Shown: positions 1-7,360 of the stretch, one piece after another
How the letters are laid out: every line of letters begins with the position of its first letter
Numbering within the stretch: position 1 is the first letter of the stretch
NCBI GenBank assembly: GCA_029056365.1
Contig: JAIDBM010000204.1
Location: 1-9,053 of the forward strand
Direction: 5' to 3'
Length of the DNA: 9,053 nucleotides
Origin: Muribaculaceae bacterium
GTDB taxonomy: Bacteria > Bacteroidota > Bacteroidia > Bacteroidales > Muribaculaceae
Notes under the pieces: model-generated
Told to the model about the DNA's origin: nothing
The model's database searches: none
What the model saw: the letters and a program-made list of their open reading frames with translations, nothing else
Program-made: the position numbers and the translations under genes

Positions 1-1061
1 TGGTTGTATATTCGGGAATAGGCATCAACCATCTGCGCGATGTCGAAGCTGTCGGCACGATGGCGGCAAGCCTCCGCCACCGACTTATACCGTTCTTCGG
101 AATTTTCAAGTTTCATTATCTCGGCGGCAAGCGCGGCGCTGTCCTCGTGCGGGAACAGTATGCCGTAGCCTTTGACGACCTCGCGGAGGCCGTCAACGTC
201 AGAGGCCAGAAATGGCTTGCCCACACTCATGCCCTCGACCGACGACAGCGACAGGCCCTCGAAATGCGACGACATTACTACATAGTCGGAAGCCTTGAGC
301 AGCTCGGCGATATCGCTGCGGACACCGAGAAAGTGAACCCTTTCCGATAGTCCGAGTTCTGAAGCCAGAGAGGCAAACTCCTCGCGGCGGACACCATCGC
401 CGGCCAAAAACAGGTGGAAGTTCTCCGGCAAACGGGAAAGCGCCTTTATTACAGTGGACTGGTCCTTTTCCCAGCGGAATCCGGCCACCATTACAATCTT
501 CCGGCTTCCGGGAGCCATCTGTTCAGGCTCGCCGCTTGCTGAGGCCGATGAGAAGGCCTTCACATCCACCCCGTTGTTTATGGTGCAGATATTGTCGCCG
601 TCACCAATAAAGGCCCTGAGATTTTGCTCTCCTTTGTCGGATATGCACACAACCTTCTCATACCGGCTGTACATCCAGCGGTCGATCCGGGCATACCACT
701 TCCAGCTGCGGCGCCGGTTGGAGCCTCCGTGTTCGGTTGTGAACAGTCTTGTGCGGCGGAACAACGAGCCTATGGCCGCAAACAGCTGAGGCGCCGTGTT
801 GTGCGTGTGCACAATATCGTAGCGGCGGAGATAGGCGAGCAGGCGGAAAAAATTTATCGGCGAGTATACCGAACGGTTTCTTCCGAGTTCATGGACACGA
901 AGGCCTTTTGCCTCGGCAAGCCGCCTGAACGGAGTGTTGACTCCATCGAAAAGCAAAAGTTCAACCTCCAGGCCCTTTTCTTTGAGCCGAGGCAGCAGGT
1001 CGACCATCAGTTTCTCGGCGCCGCCAGTGCGCAGCGATGTGATTACATGAAGGATTTTCAT
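1..1061 (-). CDS. GT4 family glycosyltransferase, 3' end cut by window edge
   Basis: This is a retaining GT-B glycosyltransferase of family GT4. It is expected to be cytoplasmic and to move a sugar from a nucleotide-sugar donor to the growing lipid-linked repeat unit; donor and acceptor are unknown. I translated the minus strand from the ATG at 1061-1059. The frame stays open for 353 complete codons to the window edge, so only roughly 10-30 C-terminal residues should be missing compared with usual GT4 lengths. The N-terminal acceptor domain starts MKILHVITSLRTGGAEKL, with the GGAE loop at residues 13-16. The C-terminal donor domain carries the EX7E signature (E268 and E276, in FEGLSLSSVEG). 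The start is fixed by an ATGA overlap with the stop of the upstream GT2 gene. The gene is G+C-rich (35 of 60 bases at 961-1020). Family assignment is firm; specificity is not. Confidence 0.93.
   Translation of the reverse strand, partial: MKILHVITSLRTGGAEKLMVDLLPRLKEKGLEVELLLFDGVNTPFRRLAEAKGLRVHELGRNRSVYSPINFFRLLAYLRRYDIVHTHNTAPQLFAAIGSLFRRTRLFTTEHGGSNRRRSWKWYARIDRWMYSRYEKVVCISDKGEQNLRAFIGDGDNICTINNGVDVKAFSSASASGEPEQMAPGSRKIVMVAGFRWEKDQSTVIKALSRLPENFHLFLAGDGVRREEFASLASELGLSERVHFLGVRSDIAELLKASDYVVMSSHFEGLSLSSVEGMSVGKPFLASDVDGLREVVKGYGILFPHEDSAALAAEIMKLENSEERYKSVAEACRHRADSFDIAQMVDAYSRIYN
1058..1061 (-). promoter_or_regulatory. ATGA stop/start overlap, GT2 to GT4 junction
   Basis: The GT2 stop TGA (1060-1058) and the next gene's ATG (1061-1059) share the tetranucleotide ATGA. 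This arrangement favours re-initiation by the terminating ribosome and fixes the start of the downstream GT4. Confidence 0.75.
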
Positions 1062-1963
1062 CTGAAATTCATTTTTGCCTTGGCTTTGACTTTCCGTCTG
1101 ATTTGCAGATACCACAGGAAACCCGCCGGACAGGCAAGCAAGGTGAGCAGTTTCTTCGGAGATTCCTGTACGAAGCGGTTGTTCCCGGCAATGATAGATG
1201 TGGCCACATAATGGACACACGACACGAAACGGCGCCGGAGTGTAGGGGCGCATTCCATCTCGGTTTTACGGAAGAATGAGAATCCTTTGGGGTTCTTCCA
1301 GTACTGGCTGTACATGTTGTAGCTCGACCCGTCGAGCTGGTATTCGACAGTCACCAACGATTCGTTCAGAGTCAGCAGTTTATAGTCGCGGTCTATGAGC
1401 ATGTACTTGTAAGCCAGACCTACATAGCGCTCGCCCTCAAAGAGCGGATACTCGGGATAGCGCTTTATAACCTCCGTGCGGTACACAAGTTTCTTGTCGC
1501 CGCTGCCTCCGGAGGCGTAGTAGCCCTGAAGTGTGGTTTCCTTCATATCATCCGGAAAGCGGCTGCCGATAATCGAGCCGTCCTCGGTCTGGTCGAGAGC
1601 CACGAAACCGGCGTATCTGTCGGAGCCGTTCTTCTTCCAGAACCTTACAATCTTCTCCACGGCATCATCGGGCATGAAATCATCGGAGTCGATGCAGGTG
1701 TTCAGTTCGGTGGTGATATTCCGGTAGGCAGTGTTATGGGCGCCGTGCATGCCCTGGTTCTGCTGCTTTATATAGCGGATTGGAATCCGGTTCTCGGCAA
1801 TCCAGCCACGTACGAGTTCTTCCGTGTTGTCGGACGAGCCGTCGTCAATCACGAGCCATTCGAAATCCTTGCAGGTCTGACGGAGCAGACTCTCATAGGT
1901 CCGGCCTATGGTGTGCGCACGGTTGTAGGCCGGAGTGAACACTGTCAATGTTTTAGTATCCAT
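1058..1963 (-). CDS. GT2 family (GT-A fold) glycosyltransferase
   Basis: This 301-residue inverting glycosyltransferase belongs to family GT2 and probably adds one sugar to the repeat unit on the cytoplasmic face. Its N-terminus shows the GT2 nucleotide-binding strand (TVFTPAYNRAHTIGRTYESL, residues 7-26). The IDDGSSDNT segment follows at residues 39-47, then NQGMHGAHN at 69-77 and the metal-binding DSDD at 92-95. All core catalytic-domain motifs are present and the length is normal for single-domain members. The C-terminus ends in a hydrophobic stretch followed by a very basic tail (about residues 276-301), which could hold the enzyme at the membrane. The ATG at 1963-1961 overlaps the end of the upstream EpsG-like gene by 11 bp, and its TGA overlaps the next gene's ATG. 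No Shine-Dalgarno sequence is visible. The sugar specificity cannot be predicted. Confidence 0.93.
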   Translation of the reverse strand: MDTKTLTVFTPAYNRAHTIGRTYESLLRQTCKDFEWLVIDDGSSDNTEELVRGWIAENRIPIRYIKQQNQGMHGAHNTAYRNITTELNTCIDSDDFMPDDAVEKIVRFWKKNGSDRYAGFVALDQTEDGSIIGSRFPDDMKETTLQGYYASGGSGDKKLVYRTEVIKRYPEYPLFEGERYVGLAYKYMLIDRDYKLLTLNESLVTVEYQLDGSSYNMYSQYWKNPKGFSFFRKTEMECAPTLRRRFVSCVHYVATSIIAGNNRFVQESPKKLLTLLACPAGFLWYLQIRRKVKAKAKMNFR

Positions 1964-3056
1964 AGAATATATTCATAATCCATCTGAAAGCGACTTGGGC
2001 AAGCATTATATATGCGGTAATCGCGCCCTGCCGTTTTCCCCATACGTTCAGTTTCAGGCAGGGATAGGCCAGCACAACCGCATACATGAACCACGAAAGG
2101 TAGGCGAAACGGTTTGAATAGTTCGCCCTGATTACCATTACCCAGAAAGCATTCGACAATGTATAGGTATTAAGCAAAATCATGTAAGCAGTGTCCTTGA
2201 TGCCTTTCTTCACAATCACGTAATAGCCTAATATGATGGGCATGGCGCTGTAAAGAAGAAAGTCCCAGCGGAATCCGATTGTCGCCAGCTTGTCAACCTC
2301 ATGTTGTGTCATATAATGCGCCATGCGGTCATCGAAGCCAAAGCTGACAAAAAATGATGTGACAAAACCTCCGGCAACAAGACTTATCACTATCGACAGC
2401 AGCCAGAATATATAGGCTGTCTTGAATTTCTTGATCCAATAGGCCGACAGAAAAAGCATAGCACACGGGAGCAATGCTGTGCGGTGGATATTAAAAGCCA
2501 CAAAACACAGTAACGCGGCAATAGTAATATTTCTCTTTCCCGGTATGGCAACATATGATATAGCGACCAGAACAATGCTGCATGCCAAACCGTTACGGAT
2601 ACCGTTCACTCCGTAGGTATAGAACGAGAACGCGGCTAAATTAAAAAGGAGAGCTATCCATATATTATTGGGAAACAATCGCTTGCACGCCCATAATGTA
2701 CAGCCAAAATAACCTAATGACACAATAGTGAAGAACACATGTACATCAACCACTGATGAACAAACAATCATCAGTTTCAGCCATATCCATTCAAACCGTT
2801 CGCTCGGAGTGCCTGGAGGATTATCCATAAGGAGGTTATACTGATGGGCGTATAGACCTGAATCACCGAATACATGGGAGAACGGCCTCATGCCAATCCA
2901 TATAGCAAGCACCGACGCAAGAATCAGCGGGAAAAGAATATTCGACTTGCCACGGTCGAGTTGACTGTAGCTTTTACCCATAATACCCGCGCTTGTGGCG
3001 AAAGTCAGAATTATCACCGAATACAGGAATATCGGCAGGTATAGGAGGGAACTCAT
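1953..3056 (-). CDS. EpsG-like / Wzy-type polysaccharide polymerase, integral membrane
   Basis: This 367-residue, strongly hydrophobic protein has about 10-12 candidate membrane segments. The first lie near residues 4-26 and 40-56, the last near residues 345-367. It resembles the EpsG family of polysaccharide polymerases, which includes many Wzy-like proteins of capsule loci. The best evidence is the conserved block after the second membrane segment, IGMRPFSHVFGDSGLYAHQY (about residues 54-73, with R57, D65 and Y69). A C-terminal NRFAYLSWF segment between membrane helices also fits the family. By analogy it would join exported repeat units outside the inner membrane. It is the only polymerase candidate in the window. 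Its ATG overlaps the upstream stop as ATGA at 3053-3056, so translation is probably coupled. Wzy-type proteins diverge strongly, so the role is inferred from topology, this motif and neighbours. Confidence 0.8.
   Translation of the reverse strand: MSSLLYLPIFLYSVIILTFATSAGIMGKSYSQLDRGKSNILFPLILASVLAIWIGMRPFSHVFGDSGLYAHQYNLLMDNPPGTPSERFEWIWLKLMIVCSSVVDVHVFFTIVSLGYFGCTLWACKRLFPNNIWIALLFNLAAFSFYTYGVNGIRNGLACSIVLVAISYVAIPGKRNITIAALLCFVAFNIHRTALLPCAMLFLSAYWIKKFKTAYIFWLLSIVISLVAGGFVTSFFVSFGFDDRMAHYMTQHEVDKLATIGFRWDFLLYSAMPIILGYYVIVKKGIKDTAYMILLNTYTLSNAFWVMVIRANYSNRFAYLSWFMYAVVLAYPCLKLNVWGKRQGAITAYIMLAQVAFRWIMNIFYGY
3053..3056 (-). promoter_or_regulatory. ATGA stop/start overlap, GT32-like to polymerase junction
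   Basis: The GT32-like stop TGA (3055-3053) overlaps the polymerase ATG (3056-3054) as ATGA, preceded by AAGGA within the last codons, which could also act as a weak ribosome binding site. It supports coupled expression and the chosen polymerase start. Confidence 0.75.
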
Positions 3057-3796
3057 TTCCTTAACAGCTTCCGTAATTTAACAAATACTCCTGTTCCGAA
3101 CATCCTGTGAGCAAAACGGGAAAGATTCTGACGCCACGGACTAATATTCAGCCATGTTTTGGTAAACCAGTGGATTGTGCGTGTGTTGGCGGTCTTGTTC
3201 AGGCGTCCGGTGGCATCGTCGAACGGATTGAACCAGTCGGACGGATATATATAATTATCTGCCACACACTGTATTCCCGGTTCATCCTTCATGCCTGCCT
3301 TTATAAGCTCGCGTGTGGTGATGTTCACCACAGCATCGGTTGTATTGAAACTCCCGTCAGGCAATATGAAATCAAGTTTCTGATAATAGTCCAGAATGGT
3401 CTTGTACAGACTCATATCCGGCTCCGCGCCCATCCCCAGACCGGCAGCGACAGCTCCATAAGGACGTGCCGGACACGGGTTCACCTCAAAGCCTAAAAAT
3501 GCGCCACGTTCAATAATATCGTCCATCGGACGTATGACCTCCACATCAGTATCGAAATAGAGTCCGCCGTGTTCATATAGGATTTTAAACCTTGCATAAT
3601 CACTGACGAAGGCATATTTCTTTGCCTCATATGCCTGCGCGGTGTATGGTATGCAGTTGACATCGAAATTATCTTCATTCCACTCTATGATTTCATAGTC
3701 CGGAAAGAATTTCTTCCACGATGCTATGCACTTCAGCGCTGATTCAGGCAACGGATTGCGCCCGAACCAGCAGTAATGTATCTTCTTGGGTATCAT
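3053..3796 (-). CDS. GT32-like DXD-motif sugar transferase
   Basis: This 247-residue protein matches the glycosyltransferase sugar-binding-region family with a DXD motif (GT32/OCH1-like), common in bacterial capsule loci. It starts with the family hallmark IPKKIHYCWFG (residues 2-12). The block YAFVSDYARFKILYEHGGLY follows at about 61-80, and DTDVE (D82, D84) is the metal and nucleotide-sugar binding DXD. Family members transfer hexoses such as galactose, mannose or glucose; which one is used here is unknown. The length is typical, and there is no signal peptide or membrane segment, so it should act in the cytoplasm. The ATG at 3796-3794 is preceded by an A/T-rich leader without a Shine-Dalgarno sequence. 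It follows one of only two gaps in the gene string (63 bp), and its TGA overlaps the polymerase ATG. Confidence 0.92.
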   Translation of the reverse strand: MIPKKIHYCWFGRNPLPESALKCIASWKKFFPDYEIIEWNEDNFDVNCIPYTAQAYEAKKYAFVSDYARFKILYEHGGLYFDTDVEVIRPMDDIIERGAFLGFEVNPCPARPYGAVAAGLGMGAEPDMSLYKTILDYYQKLDFILPDGSFNTTDAVVNITTRELIKAGMKDEPGIQCVADNYIYPSDWFNPFDDATGRLNKTANTRTIHWFTKTWLNISPWRQNLSRFAHRMFGTGVFVKLRKLLRK

Positions 3797-3859
3797 GTGT
3801 TTTGAAAATTCATATAAATGACCGTCTCAGTCATGCATAATTGAGTCGATTACAACAGA
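3797..3859 (-). other. 63-bp intergenic gap without a recognisable signal
   Basis: This spacer separates the acyltransferase-3 stop from the GT32-like start. It is A/T-rich next to the start codon. A short imperfect inverted repeat (ATGAC ... GTCAT with a 7-base loop) is visible, but it has only five pairs and no T-run, so I do not call a terminator. I see no convincing Bacteroidota -33/-7 promoter pair. Confidence 0.5.
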
Positions 3860-4951
3860 CTATGGTCTCGCTGCAATTCGCGTCCTGCTGACGCTTTTTG
3901 TATACTTTATCAAATCTTTCTGCGCGGTGGTATATGGCATGTATTTTTTCATGAATGGAATGCATATCCAGCATGAAAATACTGTAATAACAAGAAATTC
4001 CATTCGGGATAGACATTGTCCGGTATACAGATAGTAAGACATGTATGCACAACCTCGTATGATATAGTGGGTACACAATACCATTACCGAGTATCGACCG
4101 AAGTATGAAATCAGCGGGAGCCATTCAACCGCCTTGCATATCAAAAGTAAAGCGATTACCAACACTACGGAAACCAGATATATTTCGACTATGTTTCCCT
4201 GATATACATTCGTGCGAAATTCAATAAAGGGCGTTCCCATTATCACACAATAAGCTGCTGCCGCCACAGCCAGAAGCAAGAATGTCGAAAGGTAATACCT
4301 GTCGTGTTCCGTACGATATAATACCGGAAGTTTTCTCAAGCATATTCCTATGAAGAAAAACGGCAACGCGCTAAGAGCCGAAGCGAAGAACAACGGAAGA
4401 TAAATGTTATGCGCAGAAACGTAATACCCCCCCCCACAGCCAATTACGAATACCAGGGCGGCTCTGAACCATATATTGGCCACATTTCGGCTGAGTACGC
4501 AATAAATTATATTGACCCAAAAGAGACACAATAAAAACCAAATGGGCAGATTGATGAGGTTTGGCTCGCGGAAGGGAAGGCTTATTTCGGTTATGATTTT
4601 GGAAAAAATCTCAGTGTGCGATGTGGTTGGTAAGCTTAGAGCAATGTGTATCAGAAAGAACGAGCAGAACGGAATCAACAGTTTGTTCGTTTTCTTCACA
4701 ACGAGATTTACCAAGCTTCCATAGTCCTTAAAGAACAGACCCGACAGAATGAAGTACAACGGCATTCTAAGAGCCTTTAGTGCGGGAGTATACATAAGAA
4801 ATTCAGAGTGCAAAAGAACAACAAAAATGATGCATACACCTTTTGCAAGGTCGATAAACATTATGCGCTCTTTGCCACCGGAAGTGATATTCTCAGTTGG
4901 TCTGGTGAAATTCTCATTTAGAAAACTTGTCAGCTCCGTAATAATCTTCAT
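3860..4951 (-). CDS. Acyltransferase-3 family membrane O-acyltransferase
   Basis: This 363-residue integral membrane protein belongs to the acyltransferase-3 family, which moves acetyl or other acyl groups from the cytoplasm onto surface polysaccharides. After a 30-residue hydrophilic N-terminus comes the family opening IDLAKGVCIIFVVLLHSEF (residues 33-51), with the conserved histidine at H48. The RMPLYFILSGLFFK block follows at 62-75. About ten hydrophobic segments run to around residue 330, ending in a basic tail. Length is typical. The ATG at 4951-4949 overlaps the upstream GT4 stop as ATGA; an internal ATG at residue 31 is a less likely start. Codons 173-175 are an uninterrupted G9 run (4435-4427) encoding GGG. 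Adding or removing one base would bring a stop at codon 182 or 201. The gene is A/T-richer than the upstream GT4 (23 of 60 G+C at 4681-4740). Confidence 0.9.
   Translation of the reverse strand: MKIITELTSFLNENFTRPTENITSGGKERIMFIDLAKGVCIIFVVLLHSEFLMYTPALKALRMPLYFILSGLFFKDYGSLVNLVVKKTNKLLIPFCSFFLIHIALSLPTTSHTEIFSKIITEISLPFREPNLINLPIWFLLCLFWVNIIYCVLSRNVANIWFRAALVFVIGCGGGYYVSAHNIYLPLFFASALSALPFFFIGICLRKLPVLYRTEHDRYYLSTFLLLAVAAAAYCVIMGTPFIEFRTNVYQGNIVEIYLVSVVLVIALLLICKAVEWLPLISYFGRYSVMVLCTHYIIRGCAYMSYYLYTGQCLSRMEFLVITVFSCWICIPFMKKYMPYTTAQKDLIKYTKSVSRTRIAARP
4427..4435 (-). repeat. G9 homopolymer inside the acyltransferase gene, candidate phase-variation tract
   Basis: Nine consecutive C on the plus strand read as nine G on the coding strand, exactly codons 173-175 (Gly-Gly-Gly) of the acyltransferase. 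Such mononucleotide runs are known substrates of slipped-strand mispairing. As given, the tract is in frame (on). I traced both shifts by hand: G10 reaches TAA at codon 182, and G8 reaches TAG at codon 201, so either would lose roughly the second half of the membrane protein. Confidence 0.6.
4948..4951 (-). promoter_or_regulatory. ATGA stop/start overlap, GT4 to acyltransferase junction
   Basis: The GT4 stop TGA (4950-4948) overlaps the acyltransferase ATG (4951-4949) as ATGA. This supports the longer 363-residue start over the internal methionine at residue 31, and implies coupled translation. Confidence 0.72.
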
Positions 4952-6156
4952 TTTATTAATTTATAAATCTTCTCGACTTCGCTCTCATTCCCGAAGTCAT
5001 GGCCGAGGCAATAATCAGCCAGTAATTTTTGTTTTTCCACATCGCGGATAAGTTCCGCCAGACCGTGTGCGCAGCCCTCGTTGTCGAGCGGCACAATCAC
5101 ACCGTCAACTCCATTGTTTATCTGCGACGGAGCGGTAGGATACGCCGTCACGGCCACAGGCTTGCCGAGCATCTGGGCCTCGCGGACCGTCACCGACTTG
5201 CCTTCATAGCGCGATGGCTGCACATATATGTCGCAGGCCTTGATATACGGATAAGGATTGGTTTTCTTGCCAAGCATCACCACATGCCCCTCCATGCCGG
5301 CCTCGGCGATTTTCTGCCGGATAAGCGTGTCATCGCCATAGCCGATTATATACCATTTCAAATCCCTAATACCTGATTCTACAATCCGGCGTGCGATGTC
5401 CGGCAGATTGTCATAGTTCTTGGCATTGCAGTAGCGGCCTATTGAAAGCAGATTTATACTGCCTGTGAACTCCGCCGATGCATCGAACTCGCTGGCGCGT
5501 TTGCGTACGAATTTCGGCGACAATATGTTCTCAATCTCCACTATCTTCGGAGCGAGAGCCGGGAAGGTATTCACGAACGAGCGGGTTACTTCCGGCGAGA
5601 TTGATGCTATATGGTCGTAGGCGTTCCACACAGGGAGTTCGAGCGCGGCGTTGAAATGCACCGTGGTATAGTCGGTGTGAATCCATGCGAGGCGCTTTTT
5701 CGCCCTCACCTTGTCTCGGCCTATGTTGTGGGGAGTCAAGAAACTGATGCATAGGTCGTATTCGGTATCAGGATTGATTTCAGGCAGAACCGGAGTTACA
5801 CAATTTCCCATATACTGCATAATGGAGCCGTCATCGCCTGAAAACGAAGTCTTTCTGATATAATTCCTATGTCTGAACCGTGCTAGCAGCCGTGCGGCTA
5901 TCAGGCCGATTCTGCCGTTGCGCAAAGCCTCCGACATCGGAGCCTCGATAAGCGAATACGTCTTGTTTTCCGGCAGGAGATTCACCCAGTCCGGGATAAA
6001 CTTCATCAGCGGCCCGCGGTGGCTGTATACAAACAGATCGACATCCACCAGTTTCGGGTCCAACGCACCCAACAAGCCGATAAGCGCCATTTCAGCACCC
6101 CCGAGTTCGAGATAGTGCATCAAGACGATTATTTTATCTTTCCTTACTACTGACAT
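4948..6156 (-). CDS. GT4 family glycosyltransferase
   Basis: This 402-residue GT-B glycosyltransferase of family GT4 is predicted to be a cytoplasmic enzyme of repeat-unit assembly. The N-terminal domain has LMHYLELGGAEMAL, with GGAE at residues 19-22. The C-terminal donor domain contains NPYPYIKACDIYVQPS and the EX7E signature (E318 and E326, in YEGKSVTVREA). It closes with a short helical tail ending YKLIK. I chose the ATG at 6156-6154, which overlaps the upstream gene by 10 bp. The frame could extend to a TTG at 6186, but that would add ten residues and a 40-bp overlap. It shares the NPYPYI..CDIYVQ.S..EG block with the GT4 at 7361-8560, so the two belong to one subfamily, yet this gene is markedly G+C-richer (36 of 60 at 5281-5340). 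Acceptor and donor are unknown. Confidence 0.92.
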   Translation of the reverse strand: MSVVRKDKIIVLMHYLELGGAEMALIGLLGALDPKLVDVDLFVYSHRGPLMKFIPDWVNLLPENKTYSLIEAPMSEALRNGRIGLIAARLLARFRHRNYIRKTSFSGDDGSIMQYMGNCVTPVLPEINPDTEYDLCISFLTPHNIGRDKVRAKKRLAWIHTDYTTVHFNAALELPVWNAYDHIASISPEVTRSFVNTFPALAPKIVEIENILSPKFVRKRASEFDASAEFTGSINLLSIGRYCNAKNYDNLPDIARRIVESGIRDLKWYIIGYGDDTLIRQKIAEAGMEGHVVMLGKKTNPYPYIKACDIYVQPSRYEGKSVTVREAQMLGKPVAVTAYPTAPSQINNGVDGVIVPLDNEGCAHGLAELIRDVEKQKLLADYCLGHDFGNESEVEKIYKLIK

Positions 6157-7256
6157 AAATCTATTTGCTGATTCAAGTAATGGCAAGAGGTATCAATCAG
6201 ACTATTTATTTCAGCTTCTACCGATTGATATTGAATGGCTTCTAAATCAATATCAATCGGTTTGTCTACAAGTCTATTACTCAGATTGATGCTGCATAGC
6301 AAATCGCTCATTCGCTTATTAATGCCTTCATTGCGGTTGACTATGTAGAAATCTTTCTGAAATATCAATGAAAAGGCCAGAGCATGAAAAGAATTTGCAA
6401 GCACATATCTGGCATTTGCCAATAGCGATAAAAACTCTTTAGGTCCTGACAGTTCATAGTTCTTATCTGCATATCGACCATAAATTGCCGAAACGGAACA
6501 AATCTTCAGACCTGTTTTTCGTCTGAGTTCCTCTGCTATGGCTCGAAGTTTATGACTTTTTTCACAGTCGTACACAAATATATACTCGTCGTTGCCCGAT
6601 ATCGGTTTTTCGATAAGTTTAGCCCACTGCTCTCTTGCAAGAAGGAAAACAGGGTCAGCCAGCAGGGTCGCATCACAGAAATCAAGCTTCTGCAATATCT
6701 GCAAAGCGCTTGATTCACGTACAGATATGGCATCGAAATTTTTCAGCTTCTCCTTTACAAAGGAGTCAAGACCATTATGAATCTTCTCTGTGGCAAAACT
6801 TGCGGCATAACTTATCTTTCTGGCTCCGTTTTTAACAAAGTCGAGATAAAAAGCCGCATCAGCTCCATTGGGAAACAATGTATTCCAGATTTGGTCGCTT
6901 CCGGCAATATACAAATCGGCTGACGGGCAATCTTCTGCTATATCTTCAGAAGAATCGTAACGCTTTTTTGTAAGTGACAGATATTTCTTTGTGAAATCAT
7001 CAAACAAACGCTTTCGCTTCAGTTGTCTTAGGCGCCCCGGCAATTTAGCCATTCTATACAACTCCCTGACAACAGGTTTGTCAAATATAGGATTACAGAT
7101 ACTCCAAAGATTATAATGATTCGACAGATAAGGCGGCTTGTAGTCAATTATGCAGTAGTCGTGTCCAAGACTCCGGCAATACTCCTGCAAGGCATAGGCC
7201 TGAAGAGAGGCGCCATAATTATATACATCATGGCAAGTGATTGTGCAGATTTTCAT
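6147..7256 (-). CDS. Polysaccharide pyruvyl transferase family protein
   Basis: This 369-residue protein belongs to the polysaccharide pyruvyl transferase family, whose characterised members form ketal-linked pyruvate on sugars using phosphoenolpyruvate. The N-terminus MKICTITCHDVYNYGASLQA carries the family's early asparagine/glycine loop (N13-Y14-G15). The strongest family marker, GSDQIWN, is at residues 119-125, followed by ISYAASF at 148-154. The C-terminal domain has ANSFHALAFSLIF around H291; many relatives have glycine after this histidine, here it is alanine (A292). There is no signal peptide or membrane segment, and the length is normal. The ATG at 7256-7254 follows a 104-bp gap; the TAG overlaps the downstream GT4 start by 10 bp. 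Pyruvylation would give the polymer a negative charge. Some relatives have other or unknown roles, so the reaction is inferred. The gene is A/T-rich (22 of 60 G+C at 6181-6240). Confidence 0.88.
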   Translation of the reverse strand: MKICTITCHDVYNYGASLQAYALQEYCRSLGHDYCIIDYKPPYLSNHYNLWSICNPIFDKPVVRELYRMAKLPGRLRQLKRKRLFDDFTKKYLSLTKKRYDSSEDIAEDCPSADLYIAGSDQIWNTLFPNGADAAFYLDFVKNGARKISYAASFATEKIHNGLDSFVKEKLKNFDAISVRESSALQILQKLDFCDATLLADPVFLLAREQWAKLIEKPISGNDEYIFVYDCEKSHKLRAIAEELRRKTGLKICSVSAIYGRYADKNYELSGPKEFLSLLANARYVLANSFHALAFSLIFQKDFYIVNRNEGINKRMSDLLCSINLSNRLVDKPIDIDLEAIQYQSVEAEINSLIDTSCHYLNQQIDLCQ

Positions 7257-7360
7257 TATTTAACCCCGCTTGTTTCTAAGTTTATAAAGTGCAGTGGCAA
7301 TTCTGAGATATAGTCGGCGAAACCAGCGGTTCTCGGCCTTGAATGATGGTACCCATTTTG
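7257..7360 (-). other. 104-bp intergenic gap holding a C-terminus-like orphan reading frame
   Basis: This spacer lies between the stop of the GT4 at 7361 and the pyruvyl transferase start. One minus-strand frame is open from 7373 to a TAA at 7262-7260, giving 37 codons with no ATG. The translation is basic and aromatic (for example FKAENRWFRRLYLRIATALY) and resembles an amphipathic protein C-terminus, possibly the remnant of a deleted gene. A second, overlapping frame begins with an ATG at 7380 and stops after about 32 codons; it has no recognisable features. I see no clear promoter or terminator. Confidence 0.35.

Noticed and set aside
60..1211. Plus-strand open frames of 96, 111 and 195 codons
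   Set aside because: They lie antisense to the GT4 and GT2 genes, show no family motifs, and the minus-strand frames carry clear GT signatures.
3803..3845. Short inverted repeat ATGAC/GTCAT in the gap before the GT32-like gene, considered as a terminator
   Set aside because: Only five base pairs, low stability and no following T-run; the genes on both sides look like one operon.
6157..6186. TTG-initiated N-terminal extension of the GT4 at 4948-6156
   Set aside because: It would increase the overlap with the upstream gene to 40 bp and adds no conserved sequence; the ATG at 6156 sits just before the GT4 N-terminal strand.
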